Shown here piece after piece: positions 52,758-61,953 of a DNA stretch of 64,000 nucleotides (position 1 is the first letter of the stretch; each line of letters begins with the position of its first letter). Source of the stretch: an uncultured Lachnospiraceae bacterium (GTDB lineage Bacteria > Bacillota > Clostridia > Lachnospirales > Lachnospiraceae). The notes below the pieces were generated by a model. It saw only the letters and a list, made by a program, of their open reading frames with translations. It was not told the DNA's origin and did not search any database. The position numbers were made by a program, and so were the translations under genes. The stretch is from NCBI GenBank assembly GCA_947175035.1, contig CAMWLG010000003.1, forward strand, positions 1 through 64,000, read 5' to 3'.

Positions 52758-53822
52758 TTAAATTGCTGCGTCCGGCTGGGCACTGAGGAAGGCAGCCTCC
52801 CTGCGTGCCAACGCCCTGTCGTGCTCCGCCATGATGCGCACCAATTCCTTGTAAGGGGTTTTCTGTGGATTCCAGCCGAGTATCGTCTTGGCTTTCGTGG
52901 GGTCTCCCCAGAGATTGTCCACATCCGTGGGGCGGAAAAACAAAGGATTGACACACACCAGCATCTTCCCAGTGGAAGCGTCATACCCCTTTTCGTCCAA
53001 GCCCTCCCCTTCCCAGCGAAGCGTTATGCCGTTTGCTGCGAAGGCATTCTCCGTGAAGTCCCGCACGGTATGCTGTTCTCCGGTGGCTATGACAAAATCC
53101 TCCGGGGTATCATGCTGCAGCATCAGCCACATGCATTCCACGTAATCCTTGGCATAGCCCCAGTCTCTCAGGGAATTCAGATTTCCCAGCTCCAGATGCT
53201 CCTGTATCCCCTCCGCAATGCGCCCTGCGGCCAGCGTGATTTTTCTGGTGACGAAATTGTCTCCCCTGCGCTCGGACTCATGGTTGAACAAAATCCCGTT
53301 CACGGCAAACATATGGTAGGCGGTTCGATACTCCTTTACAATCCAGAAACCATACTGCTTTGCCACCGCATAAGGGCTGTAAGGGTAAAAGGGGGTCGTC
53401 TCCTTTTGTGGGGATTCCGTCACCTTGCCGTAGAGCTCGGAGGTGGATGCCTGATAGATTTTAGTTTTCTCTATCAATCCAAGGATGCGCACCGCCTCGA
53501 GAATTCGCAGGACGCCCAGAGCGTCCACGTCACAGGAATATTCCGGTACGTCAAAGGATACCTGCACATGGGATTGGGCGGCAAGATTATAGATTTCATC
53601 GGGCTGTACCAAATTGATAATGCGGATGAGCGAGGAGGAATCCGACAAGTCTCCCTCGTGCAGCGTGACAGCCTTGGCTGCGATCAGGTGATCTATGCGC
53701 GCGGTGTTGGAGAAGGAAGCGCGGCGGATGATGCCATGTACCTCATAGCCTTTTTCTAACAGGAACTCCGCCAGATAGGAGCCGTCCTGTCCCGTGATGC
53801 CGGTGATCAGTGCTTTTTTCAT
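52758..53822 (-). CDS. gmd: GDP-mannose 4,6-dehydratase
   Basis: A 354-residue SDR dehydratase. [60 protein letters not shown] and [11 protein letters not shown] (YxxxK) are diagnostic for Gmd. First step from GDP-mannose to GDP-L-fucose, with fcl next. It diverges from the AraC gene; a -10 (TATAAT at 53928-53933, minus strand) lies about 105 nt upstream. Confidence 0.95.
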   Translation of the reverse strand: MKKALITGITGQDGSYLAEFLLEKGYEVHGIIRRASFSNTARIDHLIAAKAVTLHEGDLSDSSSLIRIINLVQPDEIYNLAAQSHVQVSFDVPEYSCDVDALGVLRILEAVRILGLIEKTKIYQASTSELYGKVTESPQKETTPFYPYSPYAVAKQYGFWIVKEYRTAYHMFAVNGILFNHESERRGDNFVTRKITLAAGRIAEGIQEHLELGNLNSLRDWGYAKDYVECMWLMLQHDTPEDFVIATGEQHTVRDFTENAFAANGITLRWEGEGLDEKGYDASTGKMLVCVNPLFFRPTDVDNLWGDPTKAKTILGWNPQKTPYKELVRIMAEHDRALARREAAFLSAQPDAAI

Positions 53823-53927
53823 GAAATAGCCTCATTTCTGCGTTTTTGCGCTTGTAATCATAATTCATAGGAGTATTTTATATGTCTAGAAATATGATTT
53901 TAAGGGTATATTTTGAGAATCTCTAGC

Positions 53928-53933
53928 ATTATA
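53928..53933 (-). promoter_or_regulatory. Candidate -10 of the gmd operon
   Basis: TATAAT on the minus strand, 14 nt from the plus-strand -10 at 53947-53952. The two divergent promoters overlap, and neither has a good -35. Confidence 0.4.
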
Positions 53934-53943
53934 TTGACTTTCA

Positions 53944-53978
53944 TGGTATAATACGACCATATTCAAGGCAGGAAACGG
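53944..53978 (+). promoter_or_regulatory. Promoter with shared leader motif, copy B (araC-type gene)
   Basis: TGGTATAAT (53944-53952), then ACCATATTCA and GGCAGGAAACG, matching the element upstream of 42076 and of 55012. No good -35, which would suit an activator-dependent promoter. Confidence 0.6.
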
Positions 53979-54025
53979 CCGAATGGCCATAGTAGTTACA
54001 ATTTGATGAAGAGAGGCAGATTCCT

Positions 54026-54907
54026 ATGGATCCTACATTGTTTGACGGAACGCTGGTCAAATCCAACCGCATCATATATACACCGGCGGACTTTGCAAAG
54101 GCGAATCTCATCCATTTGCAGGAGGTCGGGGAGTTGCGTGCCCAGAGACCTCACACCAGCAGGCGCAAGAATCTGGCTTCCTACCTTTTCTTCATGGTGC
54201 TCGCGGGGGAGGGCAGTTTAGAGTATGGCGGCGAAGTGTATGCCTTGCAGGAGGGGGATTGTGCGTTTGTGGACTGCCGCAGGGCATATGCACACAGTTG
54301 TTCGGAGAAGCTTTGGAGTCTCAAATGGGTTCATTTTTATGGGCCTAACATGGGCAGTATTTACAATAACTACATGGAGCGCGGAGGACGGCCTGTTTTG
54401 ACACCGCCGGATGGGGAGCGGTATGAACAACTGCTGGATGAAATATACGGTATTGCTGCTTCCGACTCTAACATCAAGGATATGCAGATTTGTGAGAAGT
54501 TAACCTCGTTGTTGACACTGCTTGCGGAGCATGGGCTGATGGCGGGGCAGGCAGGGAATCAGGACGCGTTCCGGCAGGGAGGCTCCGCCAAGAGACAGAA
54601 TCTTCAGGCGGTAAAGGAATATCTGGATGAACATTTCGACCAAAAGGTGACATTGGATTTGTTGTCGGAACTTTTTTATATCAATAAATTCTACCTGACA
54701 CGGATTTTTAAGGAGCAGTTTGGGGAGACGGTCACCGCCTATCTGCTTCAGGTGCGCATCACGCAGGCGAAGCAGCGTCTGCGCTTTACGGACAAATCCA
54801 TCGAGGAGATCGCCCACGAATGTGGTATGCATGACGCCAATTATTTCTCGAGGATGTTTAAGAAGGTGGAGAAGGTGACCCCGGGGGAATTTCGGCATAT
54901 GTGGTAG
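54026..54907 (+). CDS. AraC-family transcriptional regulator
   Basis: A 293-residue regulator. The N-terminal cupin-like sensor domain (about 10-150) has YGGEVYALQEGDCAFVDC; the C-terminal double helix-turn-helix (about 195-293) has the classical SELFYINKFYLTRIFKEQFG, SIEEIAHECGMHDANYFSRMFKK and TPGEFR. Typical AraC-type sugar or surface-signal regulator. It is divergent from gmd and upstream of a membrane glycan gene; both its own promoter and that of the next gene carry the same leader motif, so both may be targets. GAGAGG lies 9 nt before the ATG. Confidence 0.92.
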   Translation: MDPTLFDGTLVKSNRIIYTPADFAKANLIHLQEVGELRAQRPHTSRRKNLASYLFFMVLAGEGSLEYGGEVYALQEGDCAFVDCRRAYAHSCSEKLWSLKWVHFYGPNMGSIYNNYMERGGRPVLTPPDGERYEQLLDEIYGIAASDSNIKDMQICEKLTSLLTLLAEHGLMAGQAGNQDAFRQGGSAKRQNLQAVKEYLDEHFDQKVTLDLLSELFYINKFYLTRIFKEQFGETVTAYLLQVRITQAKQRLRFTDKSIEEIAHECGMHDANYFSRMFKKVEKVTPGEFRHMW

Positions 54908-54936
54908 AATAAGTCCATACTCAGGGCAGGAAACGA
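54902..54936 (+). promoter_or_regulatory. Promoter with shared leader motif, copy C
   Basis: TGGTAGAAT (54902-54910) overlaps the stop codon of the AraC gene; AGTCCATACTCA and GGCAGGAAACG follow. No good -35. The next start codon is 76 nt downstream. Confidence 0.5.
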
Positions 54937-55011
54937 TAGGCTGTCCATCAATACCATGATTGAATTTCATAGGATGAGCGAAGGGATAGGAAGAGGCGGA
55001 GAGGGATGTCT

Positions 55012-56253
55012 ATGAAGGCGGAAAAAAAGAATTTATTAATTGATTATGGGATATTTGCATTGCTACTGTTGGCAACGCTGGCAGTCACCTTTCTGTTGTT
55101 TTACCGTCAGTGTGTGGAAAGTATGCTCGCAAGCGGTCTGTACCATTCGGACATGAAGGCTTATATTCTGGAGATGCAGGGGCTGGACAGCGGCTACAGC
55201 TTTCCCTATCCCATTCTTTTTAAAACCGCGGCTTTCTTTCATTTGTTTACCGGTGCGGAGATGGCGATGGCCATTGCCACGACCCTGCTGAACGGCCTTG
55301 GGATTCTGGTGACAAAGCTTGCGCTGAACAGGCTTGTCAAGAACAGGCTTGTTCTGACAGAGCTTTCGGGGCGATTCAAGGGACGGGAGTGGATTGCGGG
55401 AATGTTGTTGAGCCTCACCGCAGTCTCGCTGTTTTTTATCTCTATGGTGTATCCTCCCGCGGGAATCTATCTGCCTGGCATTAAATACAATTATTTGGGA
55501 GTGTTTACGGCGAATCCCTTTCACAATGCCACCTATATGGCGGCACGACCCTTTGCCATTCTCGCCTTTCTGTGGTATGTAAAGCTGTTGGATACCTATG
55601 AGCAGGGCGGGGATCGGAGAGATTATCTTTTCTTTTCTATCTTTTTGCTGCTCGCCACCATGACGAAGCCCAGTTTTACGATCGTGCTGGTGGGAGCCGC
55701 GGGGCTGATCATGCTCTATCGCTTGTTTCGTTCCAGATTCAAAAATTTCAAGAATACAATGCTGCTGGGGGTCACCTTTCTCCCTACCTTTGTGGATTTG
55801 CTATATCAATTCAAGGGAGTGTTCGTGCCCGAGGAGGGCGCTGAGGGCGGAATCGGATTCTGCCTGGGGGATATCTGGCGGCTATACTGTGACAATATCC
55901 CGCTGGCGGTGGGGCTGGCGGTGGGTTTCCCCATTCTGGTGCTTTTGTTGAATTATAAGGAATTAAAAAACGATACGATGTATCGCTTCTCATGGCAGAT
56001 TTACCTCATGAGCTTTGCCATGGCGTTCCTGCTCTATGAGAAAGGATTTCGGGCGCCGGATTTTAATTTTTCATGGGGTTATATGTATGGCATTTTCTTC
56101 GCGTTTCTGGGCAGCGTCACGGTGCTGTGGCGCGCCACGGCCGCTGGAAAGAGACCGCTTCTCTTGGGTGTACAATGGCTGGCTTTTGCGTGGCATCTGG
56201 TCAGCGGGTTGTATTATTTTTACGGAATCTTTCAAGGAAGGATGTACTATTAA
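55012..56253 (+). CDS. Polytopic membrane protein, possible GT-C-type transferase
   Basis: A 413-residue protein with about ten hydrophobic helices. An acidic residue in the first external loop (YHSDMKAYI) follows the GT-C pattern, and NPFHNATYMAARPFAIL is a conserved-looking loop. I do not recognise the family with certainty. The ATG at 55012 has GAGGG 6 nt upstream; the ATG at 55006 is too close to it. It converges with the 56201-57868 gene with a 53-nt overlap. Confidence 0.65.
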   Translation: MKAEKKNLLIDYGIFALLLLATLAVTFLLFYRQCVESMLASGLYHSDMKAYILEMQGLDSGYSFPYPILFKTAAFFHLFTGAEMAMAIATTLLNGLGILVTKLALNRLVKNRLVLTELSGRFKGREWIAGMLLSLTAVSLFFISMVYPPAGIYLPGIKYNYLGVFTANPFHNATYMAARPFAILAFLWYVKLLDTYEQGGDRRDYLFFSIFLLLATMTKPSFTIVLVGAAGLIMLYRLFRSRFKNFKNTMLLGVTFLPTFVDLLYQFKGVFVPEEGAEGGIGFCLGDIWRLYCDNIPLAVGLAVGFPILVLLLNYKELKNDTMYRFSWQIYLMSFAMAFLLYEKGFRAPDFNFSWGYMYGIFFAFLGSVTVLWRATAAGKRPLLLGVQWLAFAWHLVSGLYYFYGIFQGRMYY

Positions 56254-57868
56254 TCCCTATGCCGCTTGCGGCATATATCCCGCAAGCGGTATAAGGGAGA
56301 AGCAGCAGGCTGTATAGGAAAATATAGCGTGCGTTGGCCTCCCAGATCATATGGAACAAGAAACCGCCAAACGTCCCGATGATGCCAAGCCACTCATAGA
56401 GATGACAGGGAGAATCAGGGCTTTTCTTTTGTTTTCGCAAGGTCAAAATCACGCAGAGCAGGCATCCAAAGTAGATGATATTCTGGTAGATATTGCAGTA
56501 ACCGATATAGAGCCGGCTGTGTTCTCCAGAGTACACAGACTCCACCGCGGGGAGTCTTCCGCCGAAGGTGGCGAGGGTTGCCTGGCGGCTGGCATAGGTG
56601 CCGTCCGCCCACTGGGAGAGATATTTGCCCCAATAAAAGTCCGCGGCGTCGTCGATGTGTTCACGAAAATAAGCGGTGCGCTCTGCGATATACTCGCGGC
56701 TGAGTTGTACCGTAGCAGCGGTGTCCATGCCGGTCTCCTGATAGGTGTCAAAATTAAAACCGTTATACCAGCCGTTGCCCCGGGAGGATTCCTGCATACC
56801 CATGGCAAAATAAGCCATGGAAGGCACGCCGGACTTTAACGTGTTGCCGGCCCGATATTCATAAAAACGCTCCGTGATGGGCAGAATGCTCAGGGAGCAT
56901 ATCACACAGAGCAGGGAAAACAGGAAGAGTCCATATCGCCTGCTCTCCTGATACGCAGGGGTGCGTAATGTATCTTGCTGCTTTGCAGCACGCACCCCGC
57001 GCACCCCCTCCAACAGTGTCACGAGCACCACGGCGATCATGATGACAAGGGAGTTCTTGCGAAGCATCACGGACAGGGTAAAGGCGATCAGACTGACGGT
57101 GGCAGAACTCTTTTGCTTATTTGGTGATTTTAACAATTTTATCAGATAATAGAGCCCGATGGACAGGGCGGCAAAAGAGGGAATCTCCCCATAGACAAAG
57201 GAGCTATACATGATCAGGGGCAGGTCGGCGCCCGCCAAAACCAGATAGATACAGTCAATCCGCTCATCTTCCCAGAGAAGATGTACACAAAGAGATTGAT
57301 AATATACAATGACACAGGTCAATACTACATAGAGACATTTGATAAAATGATAGGCATGTAAATCCGTGGGCAGCAGCTTCCACAGTCTGATGATCAGCTC
57401 AAAGAAGGCCATCAGTCCCACCTGTTGAGGATAATAGGAGAGATAGGAGTCCGTGGGGTGGATGACCGAGGTGTTGCCCAGAGCCATGTCTTCGGCGGCA
57501 GAGTAGACAGACCAGGCGTCCGCCGCGGGAGCAGTTCTGCCAAAGAGGATGAGGATGCCCCCAAGGAGCATGATCCACCCGAACACACAAACCTGTAGGA
57601 TTTGTTTAGAACGTTTTGGATTTTTATTCACGGGGCGAACCAACAAGAGCAGGATTGCGATTCCAAGACCCATGCCAAGAATTTGAAAGAGCGGATTGTC
57701 CACGGCGGTCAGCACTTTCTGGCTCACCATGTCATCTGCATAACATGTGAAGAAAAATCCGCTCACAAATAAAAGCCCTGTAAATAACAGCGCAAGAATC
57801 TGTATAAAGCCGCAGGCAAAGCGATAAATCCTGTTGGAGAAGGTTTTTATAAGTGTTTCTGTTTTCAT
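56201..57868 (-). CDS. GT-C/GT39-like polytopic membrane protein
   Basis: A 555-residue protein with about twelve helices. The segment SYYPQQVGLMAFFELIIRL and the external loop MGMQESSRGNGWYNGFNFDTYQETG are like a clostridial family often annotated as ArnT/GT39-type glycosyltransferases. An acidic stretch (PAADAWSVYSAAED) lies in an early external loop. Sugar and acceptor unknown. The end of the gene runs into a strong hairpin and overlaps the convergent gene, so the last about 30 residues may be recently altered. A -10 (TATAAT, minus strand) lies just upstream of the start. Confidence 0.65.
   Translation of the reverse strand: MKTETLIKTFSNRIYRFACGFIQILALLFTGLLFVSGFFFTCYADDMVSQKVLTAVDNPLFQILGMGLGIAILLLLVRPVNKNPKRSKQILQVCVFGWIMLLGGILILFGRTAPAADAWSVYSAAEDMALGNTSVIHPTDSYLSYYPQQVGLMAFFELIIRLWKLLPTDLHAYHFIKCLYVVLTCVIVYYQSLCVHLLWEDERIDCIYLVLAGADLPLIMYSSFVYGEIPSFAALSIGLYYLIKLLKSPNKQKSSATVSLIAFTLSVMLRKNSLVIMIAVVLVTLLEGVRGVRAAKQQDTLRTPAYQESRRYGLFLFSLLCVICSLSILPITERFYEYRAGNTLKSGVPSMAYFAMGMQESSRGNGWYNGFNFDTYQETGMDTAATVQLSREYIAERTAYFREHIDDAADFYWGKYLSQWADGTYASRQATLATFGGRLPAVESVYSGEHSRLYIGYCNIYQNIIYFGCLLCVILTLRKQKKSPDSPCHLYEWLGIIGTFGGFLFHMIWEANARYIFLYSLLLLPYTACGIYAASGIGINSTSFLERFRKNNTTR
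56255..56296. terminator. Hairpin at the junction of two convergent genes
   Basis: CCCTATGCCGCTTGCGG (56255-56271) pairs with CCGCAAGCGGTATAAGGG (56279-56296) with one bulge. It follows the plus-strand stop by 1 nt and lies inside the 3' coding part of the minus-strand gene. No long T-run on the plus strand. Confidence 0.4.
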
Positions 57869-57935
57869 AAGGATTATTATATCAAAAAATAGTGGCTGTA
57901 GGAAGAAAATTATGGTAAAATGTGTAAAATACTAT

Positions 57936-57977
57936 CACAGTTCAGACGCTTTTATGAATATGAGGGCTGAACTGTTG
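57936..57977. repeat. Dispersed inverted-repeat element, short full copy
   Basis: CACAGTTCAG (57936-57945) and CTGAACTGTTG (57967-57977) form a 10-bp stem with a 21-nt loop. The right arm runs directly into TATAAT (57978-57983), so the element may also place a -10 in front of the GT2 gene at 58030. Confidence 0.55.
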
Positions 57978-58029
57978 TATAATCTTGGAAGCAGAAATTT
58001 GGAAAATTAGAAGAAGAAAAGGACAGAGC

Positions 58030-58986
58030 ATGGATAAAATTGCCATATTGATACCCTGTTATAACGAAGAGAAGACCATCACCAAGGTGGTGACAGACGT
58101 TCGTCAGGCTTTGCCTGAGGCGGCGGTCTATGTATATAATAATAACTCCGTGGACAAGACCGTTGAGCTTGCGGAGCAGGCTGGCGCCATAGTGCGCAAT
58201 GAGTACAAGCAGGGCAAGGGGAACGTGATACGCAGGATGTTTCGGGAGATTGACGCCGAGTGTTACCTTATGATTGACGGAGATGACACATACCCTCTGG
58301 ACTGTGCCGGAGAGATGGTGAACCTGGTGCTGGAACGGGGGGCGGACATGGTGGTGGGGGACAGGCTTTCTTCCACGTACTTCTCCGAGAATAAGCGTCC
58401 TTTTCACAATTTTGGAAACAGCCTGATGCGCACGGGAATCAACAGTCTCTTCCACTCGGACATCAAGGATATCATGACGGGCTACAGAGCTTTCAGTTAT
58501 GAATTTGTTAAGACTTTCCCCGTGTTCTCCAAGGGTTTTGAGATTGAGACGGAGATGACGATTCACGCGGTTAATTATAATATGCAGGTGGAAAATGTGG
58601 TGGTGGAGTATCGGGACAGGCCCGAGGGCAGCGTGTCCAAGTTGAATACTTACAGCGACGGCGCAAAGGTAATCAGAAAGATGCTGCAGCTATACAAAAA
58701 TTACAAGCCCATGAGTTTCTTTGGGCTGTTTGGACTGATTCTGGTTCTGGTGGCGGCGGGTGTGTTCGTGCCCGTCGGGATAGAGTATCTGGAGACTGGT
58801 CTGGTGGAGCGCTTTCCCACTTTGATCGTGTGCGGGTTTATGGCGTTGGCGGGGATTCTGGCTTTCTTCTCCGGTATGATTCTGGAGGTGATGGCCGCCA
58901 AGGACAGGCGGGATTTCGAGTATCGGTTAACTCGTGTCCATGATGCCAAAAAGTCTAAGCTGGAAAGGGATGCCAAGAGAAATTGA
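58030..58986 (+). CDS. DPM1-like GT2 glycosyltransferase with C-terminal membrane helices
   Basis: A 318-residue protein. GT2 core: IAILIPCYNEEKTI, NNNSVDKT, metal site MIDGDDTYPL and the acceptor region MTGYRAFSYEFVK. Two hydrophobic helices follow (about 230-250 and 265-290). It resembles polyprenyl-phosphate hexose synthases that feed GT-C enzymes. The ATG at 58030 follows AAAAGGAC. The DUF6020-like gene starts 3 nt after its stop, so the two probably work in sequence. Confidence 0.85.
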   Translation: MDKIAILIPCYNEEKTITKVVTDVRQALPEAAVYVYNNNSVDKTVELAEQAGAIVRNEYKQGKGNVIRRMFREIDAECYLMIDGDDTYPLDCAGEMVNLVLERGADMVVGDRLSSTYFSENKRPFHNFGNSLMRTGINSLFHSDIKDIMTGYRAFSYEFVKTFPVFSKGFEIETEMTIHAVNYNMQVENVVVEYRDRPEGSVSKLNTYSDGAKVIRKMLQLYKNYKPMSFFGLFGLILVLVAAGVFVPVGIEYLETGLVERFPTLIVCGFMALAGILAFFSGMILEVMAAKDRRDFEYRLTRVHDAKKSKLERDAKRN

Positions 58987-58988
58987 AC

Positions 58989-60689
58989 ATGAAGAGACGA
59001 TTTTGCATCTTTGCCTGTATCGGCTTTCTGTTTGGCTTCTTTACCTTGACTGGATGGGGGCTGGCACGGCGGGGGAATATCATCTGGAATGGAACTTACA
59101 CATTGGGGCTCTTGCTTGAGAGCCTGTTGATCGGTCTGGCGCTGGGGCTGGTGTCCTGTGCTTTGCCCAAGGTGGCCGGCCGGATTCTGGACAGACTTGT
59201 TCAGAGAAAGAATTCGGGAGTCGGGGACACAAGGGATTCCAATGTCAGGAATATCCAAGTTTGGCTGGTTAGCATGGGGTTGATCGCATTGTGTTGGCTG
59301 CCAACTTATCTGGCCTATTATCCGGGAATCTGTGCCTATGATGTCACGGTGCAGACCGGGCAGATAGAGAATCATGCCTATAATGACCATCATCCCATTG
59401 CACATACCCTGTTGATTGAGGGGAGTATGAAGCTGGGAGCGGCTGTCTTTGGGGACGCCAACACGGGGTTAGCGTGTCTCGTCCTGTTACAGATGCTTTG
59501 CCTGGCAGCAGTGCTGGCATGGGGAATTGTGTTATTGTATCACAGAGGCATGGGGAAGGGCTTTTTGATCTGTCTGCAGATGCTTGGCATGTTTTATCCC
59601 TTTCATTGGTATATGAGCGTCAGTGTGAGCAAGGATGTGTTTTTTACCGTGTTTTTCCTGATACAGGCGCTTGCGCTGTGTGAGATAGTAAGGCGGGGGA
59701 AGACTGTATTTGACGGCTATGATTTGCTTTTTATAGTAAGCGGCGTGGGGATGCAGCTTTTTAGAACGAATGGCAGATATGCCATGCTTGTATTAGTGGT
59801 TCTTGCCTGCGTGGCTTTGTTGTTTGGCAAGGGAAAGAGGCGTTTTTGGGGCAAGCTTTGCATAGGCTGCGGGGCGTCCCTGCTTGTGGGGAGTCTGTCC
59901 CTGTCCGCATTGTTTCGGGTGACGGGGGCGGAGCAGGGGGATCGGCGCGAGATGTTGAGTCTTCCAATCCAGCAGTTGGCCCGCTGTATGATCTATCATG
60001 GCGGGGTGGGGGTGCTTCCCGAGGATGACGCTACCATGGAGACCCAGGATAGGGAGCTGATTGACGCGTTTCTCTTGGACGAGGCTTACCGCGAATACCG
60101 GCCCGAGATCTCCGACCCGGTAAAGCGTCATACCAACACCTATGTAGCCCGCTACCGGTCAGGGGATTTCGTCAGAACCTATCTCCATCTGTTGACACGG
60201 TATCCGGGGGACTTTATCAACGCGGGCTTGGCGGTGAACGCCGGTTATCTTTATGTAGGTGATGAAAGTCATGCCCTGATTAATCAAAACGGGATAGAAA
60301 AAGGGCTGGGGTATGTGCAGACCCGTTGGGTGGATGATGAGCTCAATCCCCGGGGACTTTATCAGGATTCAAAGTGGGAAGCCCTTCACGGATTATTGGA
60401 GCGCTGGGCGGACGAAAATGCTTATAATAAACTGCCTGTCATCAAGTATCTCTTTGTGCCTGGCACATTCCTGTGGCTCTATCTCGTGCTTGCAGGATGT
60501 CTGATAGAGAGGCGGTGTTACGCTCGCTGTATGCCCCTGACCCTCGTTCTGGGATATTATCTGACCCTTCTTCTGGGGCCGGCCGTGCAGTTGCGCTATA
60601 TTTATCCTTTGATGACTGCCTTGCCCTATATGGCGCTTATGCTGTTTGCAGGGGAGTCTAGACAGAATGGACATGGAGTATCAGTTTGA
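58989..60689 (+). CDS. DUF6020-like polytopic membrane protein
   Basis: A 566-residue protein with about twelve helices. LAYYPGICAYDVTVQ and the loop NDHHPIAHTLLIEG (about 130-150) are the hallmarks of the DUF6020 group as I recall it; the SVSVSKDVFFTVFFL segment also fits. The His/Asp-rich first loop and the preceding DPM1-like gene suggest a GT-C transferase using a polyprenyl-linked donor. No experimental function known. Its stop codon lies in the first of two hairpins (60685-60744). Confidence 0.7.
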   Translation: MKRRFCIFACIGFLFGFFTLTGWGLARRGNIIWNGTYTLGLLLESLLIGLALGLVSCALPKVAGRILDRLVQRKNSGVGDTRDSNVRNIQVWLVSMGLIALCWLPTYLAYYPGICAYDVTVQTGQIENHAYNDHHPIAHTLLIEGSMKLGAAVFGDANTGLACLVLLQMLCLAAVLAWGIVLLYHRGMGKGFLICLQMLGMFYPFHWYMSVSVSKDVFFTVFFLIQALALCEIVRRGKTVFDGYDLLFIVSGVGMQLFRTNGRYAMLVLVVLACVALLFGKGKRRFWGKLCIGCGASLLVGSLSLSALFRVTGAEQGDRREMLSLPIQQLARCMIYHGGVGVLPEDDATMETQDRELIDAFLLDEAYREYRPEISDPVKRHTNTYVARYRSGDFVRTYLHLLTRYPGDFINAGLAVNAGYLYVGDESHALINQNGIEKGLGYVQTRWVDDELNPRGLYQDSKWEALHGLLERWADENAYNKLPVIKYLFVPGTFLWLYLVLAGCLIERRCYARCMPLTLVLGYYLTLLLGPAVQLRYIYPLMTALPYMALMLFAGESRQNGHGVSV

Positions 60690-60744
60690 AAGAAAATCAC
60701 TTTCAAACTCTTTATTGGTGCAGTATCACGAGCAAGCTCGTGAT
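60685..60744. other. Two tandem hairpins before the FAD oxidoreductase gene
   Basis: TTTGAAAG/CTTTCAAA (60685-60707) and the perfect 9-bp ATCACGAGC-AA-GCTCGTGAT (60725-60744). The second ends 3 nt before a G-rich ribosome binding site (GCGGGGG). It could act on mRNA processing, termination or translation of the downstream gene. Confidence 0.5.
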
Positions 60745-60760
60745 ATGCGGGGGTATAAAA

Positions 60761-61915
60761 ATGAAAGCGAATAACCTTTCTGATAAATTGATAATTGGCG
60801 CCGGTCTCTATGGGCTTTACTCCGCGCTCTATTGTGGGCGAAGGGGGCAGAAGGTGACTGTGCTTGAGATAGAAGCCGCCCCGTTTACCAGAGCGACCTA
60901 TATTAATCAGGCGAGGGTGCATATGGGTTATCATTATCCCCGCTCCCTCTCCACGGCGATGAAATCCGCCGGTTATTTCAAGCGTTTTGTGGAGGACTAT
61001 GGCTTCTGCATCCATGACACCTTTCAGCAGATTTATGCCACGTCCAGTCATTTTTCCTGGACAGATGCCATAGAGTTCCGGAAATTCTGTAAAAATGCGG
61101 GGATTCCCTGTATGGATGTGCCTGTGGAGCAGTATTTCCAGCCGGGGCTGTGCGACGGGGCATTTTTAACCAAAGAGTACACCTATGACGCTCATATACT
61201 GCGGGATTATCTGGTGGAGGAGATTGGGAAGCTGCCCAATGTGGAACTGCGGTTTCAGCGGGAGATTCGTCAAATTGTGAAGGCGGGGAAAGAGTACGAG
61301 ATTCATGCGGCTTATGAAGAGCAGGAGGAGGTCTACAGAGCTCCATTTGTGTTGAATGCCACCTATGCTTCTGTCAACCAGGTGCTGCGGAGAGTCAGCG
61401 GGGTTGACACTCAGGATTTTGGCCTGAAATACGAGCTGTGTGAGATCATTCTCTGTGATGTGGACGAGCGCTTGAAGGGCATCGGCCTGACGGTGATGGA
61501 TGGGCCTTTTTTCTCCATCATGCCCTTTGGCAAAACGGGTTATCATTCCCTGACCTCCGTGACTTTTACACCGCACAAGACCAGCTATGACGCAGTGCCG
61601 GAATTTGAGTGCGTGAGGGATGGGATTTGCAGTGAAATGTGGCTGGGCAATTGTAATGACTGCCCGAAGAAACCGGAGAGCGCATGGGAGTATATGTCGG
61701 TGCTTGCCCGCAAGTATATGCGTGAGGAGTACGGATTTACTTATGTGAAATCGCTGTTCTCCATGAAACCGATTCTAAAGGCTTCAGAGATCGATGATTC
61801 CAGACCCACGGTGATCAAACCGTTGGAGCCGGACAAGCCCGGGGCCCCTGTTTTTATCAGTGTGTTGTCAGGCAAGATCAACACGGTGTACGATTTGGAC
61901 GAGTTTCTGGATTGA
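60761..61915 (+). CDS. FAD-dependent oxidoreductase (DAO-like)
   Basis: A 384-residue flavoprotein. N-terminal Rossmann FAD site IIGAGLYGLYSALY and VLEIEAA (ribose-binding Glu), then NQARVHMGYHYPRS, a motif I associate with FAD oxidoreductases in surface polysaccharide clusters. No membrane helix. It could oxidise a sugar or amino sugar; the substrate is unknown. The ATG at 60761 lies behind GGGGG; an upstream in-frame start would fall inside the hairpin region without a ribosome binding site. Confidence 0.78.
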   Translation: MKANNLSDKLIIGAGLYGLYSALYCGRRGQKVTVLEIEAAPFTRATYINQARVHMGYHYPRSLSTAMKSAGYFKRFVEDYGFCIHDTFQQIYATSSHFSWTDAIEFRKFCKNAGIPCMDVPVEQYFQPGLCDGAFLTKEYTYDAHILRDYLVEEIGKLPNVELRFQREIRQIVKAGKEYEIHAAYEEQEEVYRAPFVLNATYASVNQVLRRVSGVDTQDFGLKYELCEIILCDVDERLKGIGLTVMDGPFFSIMPFGKTGYHSLTSVTFTPHKTSYDAVPEFECVRDGICSEMWLGNCNDCPKKPESAWEYMSVLARKYMREEYGFTYVKSLFSMKPILKASEIDDSRPTVIKPLEPDKPGAPVFISVLSGKINTVYDLDEFLD

Positions 61916-61953
61916 TAGATATGAATGGGGAATGATTGGGGGTAGGAGGTAAG

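Noticed and set aside
53934-53952. TTGACT followed by TATAAT as a strong promoter
   Set aside because: Only 7 nt separate them, too close for a -35/-10 pair; the extended -10 alone is kept.
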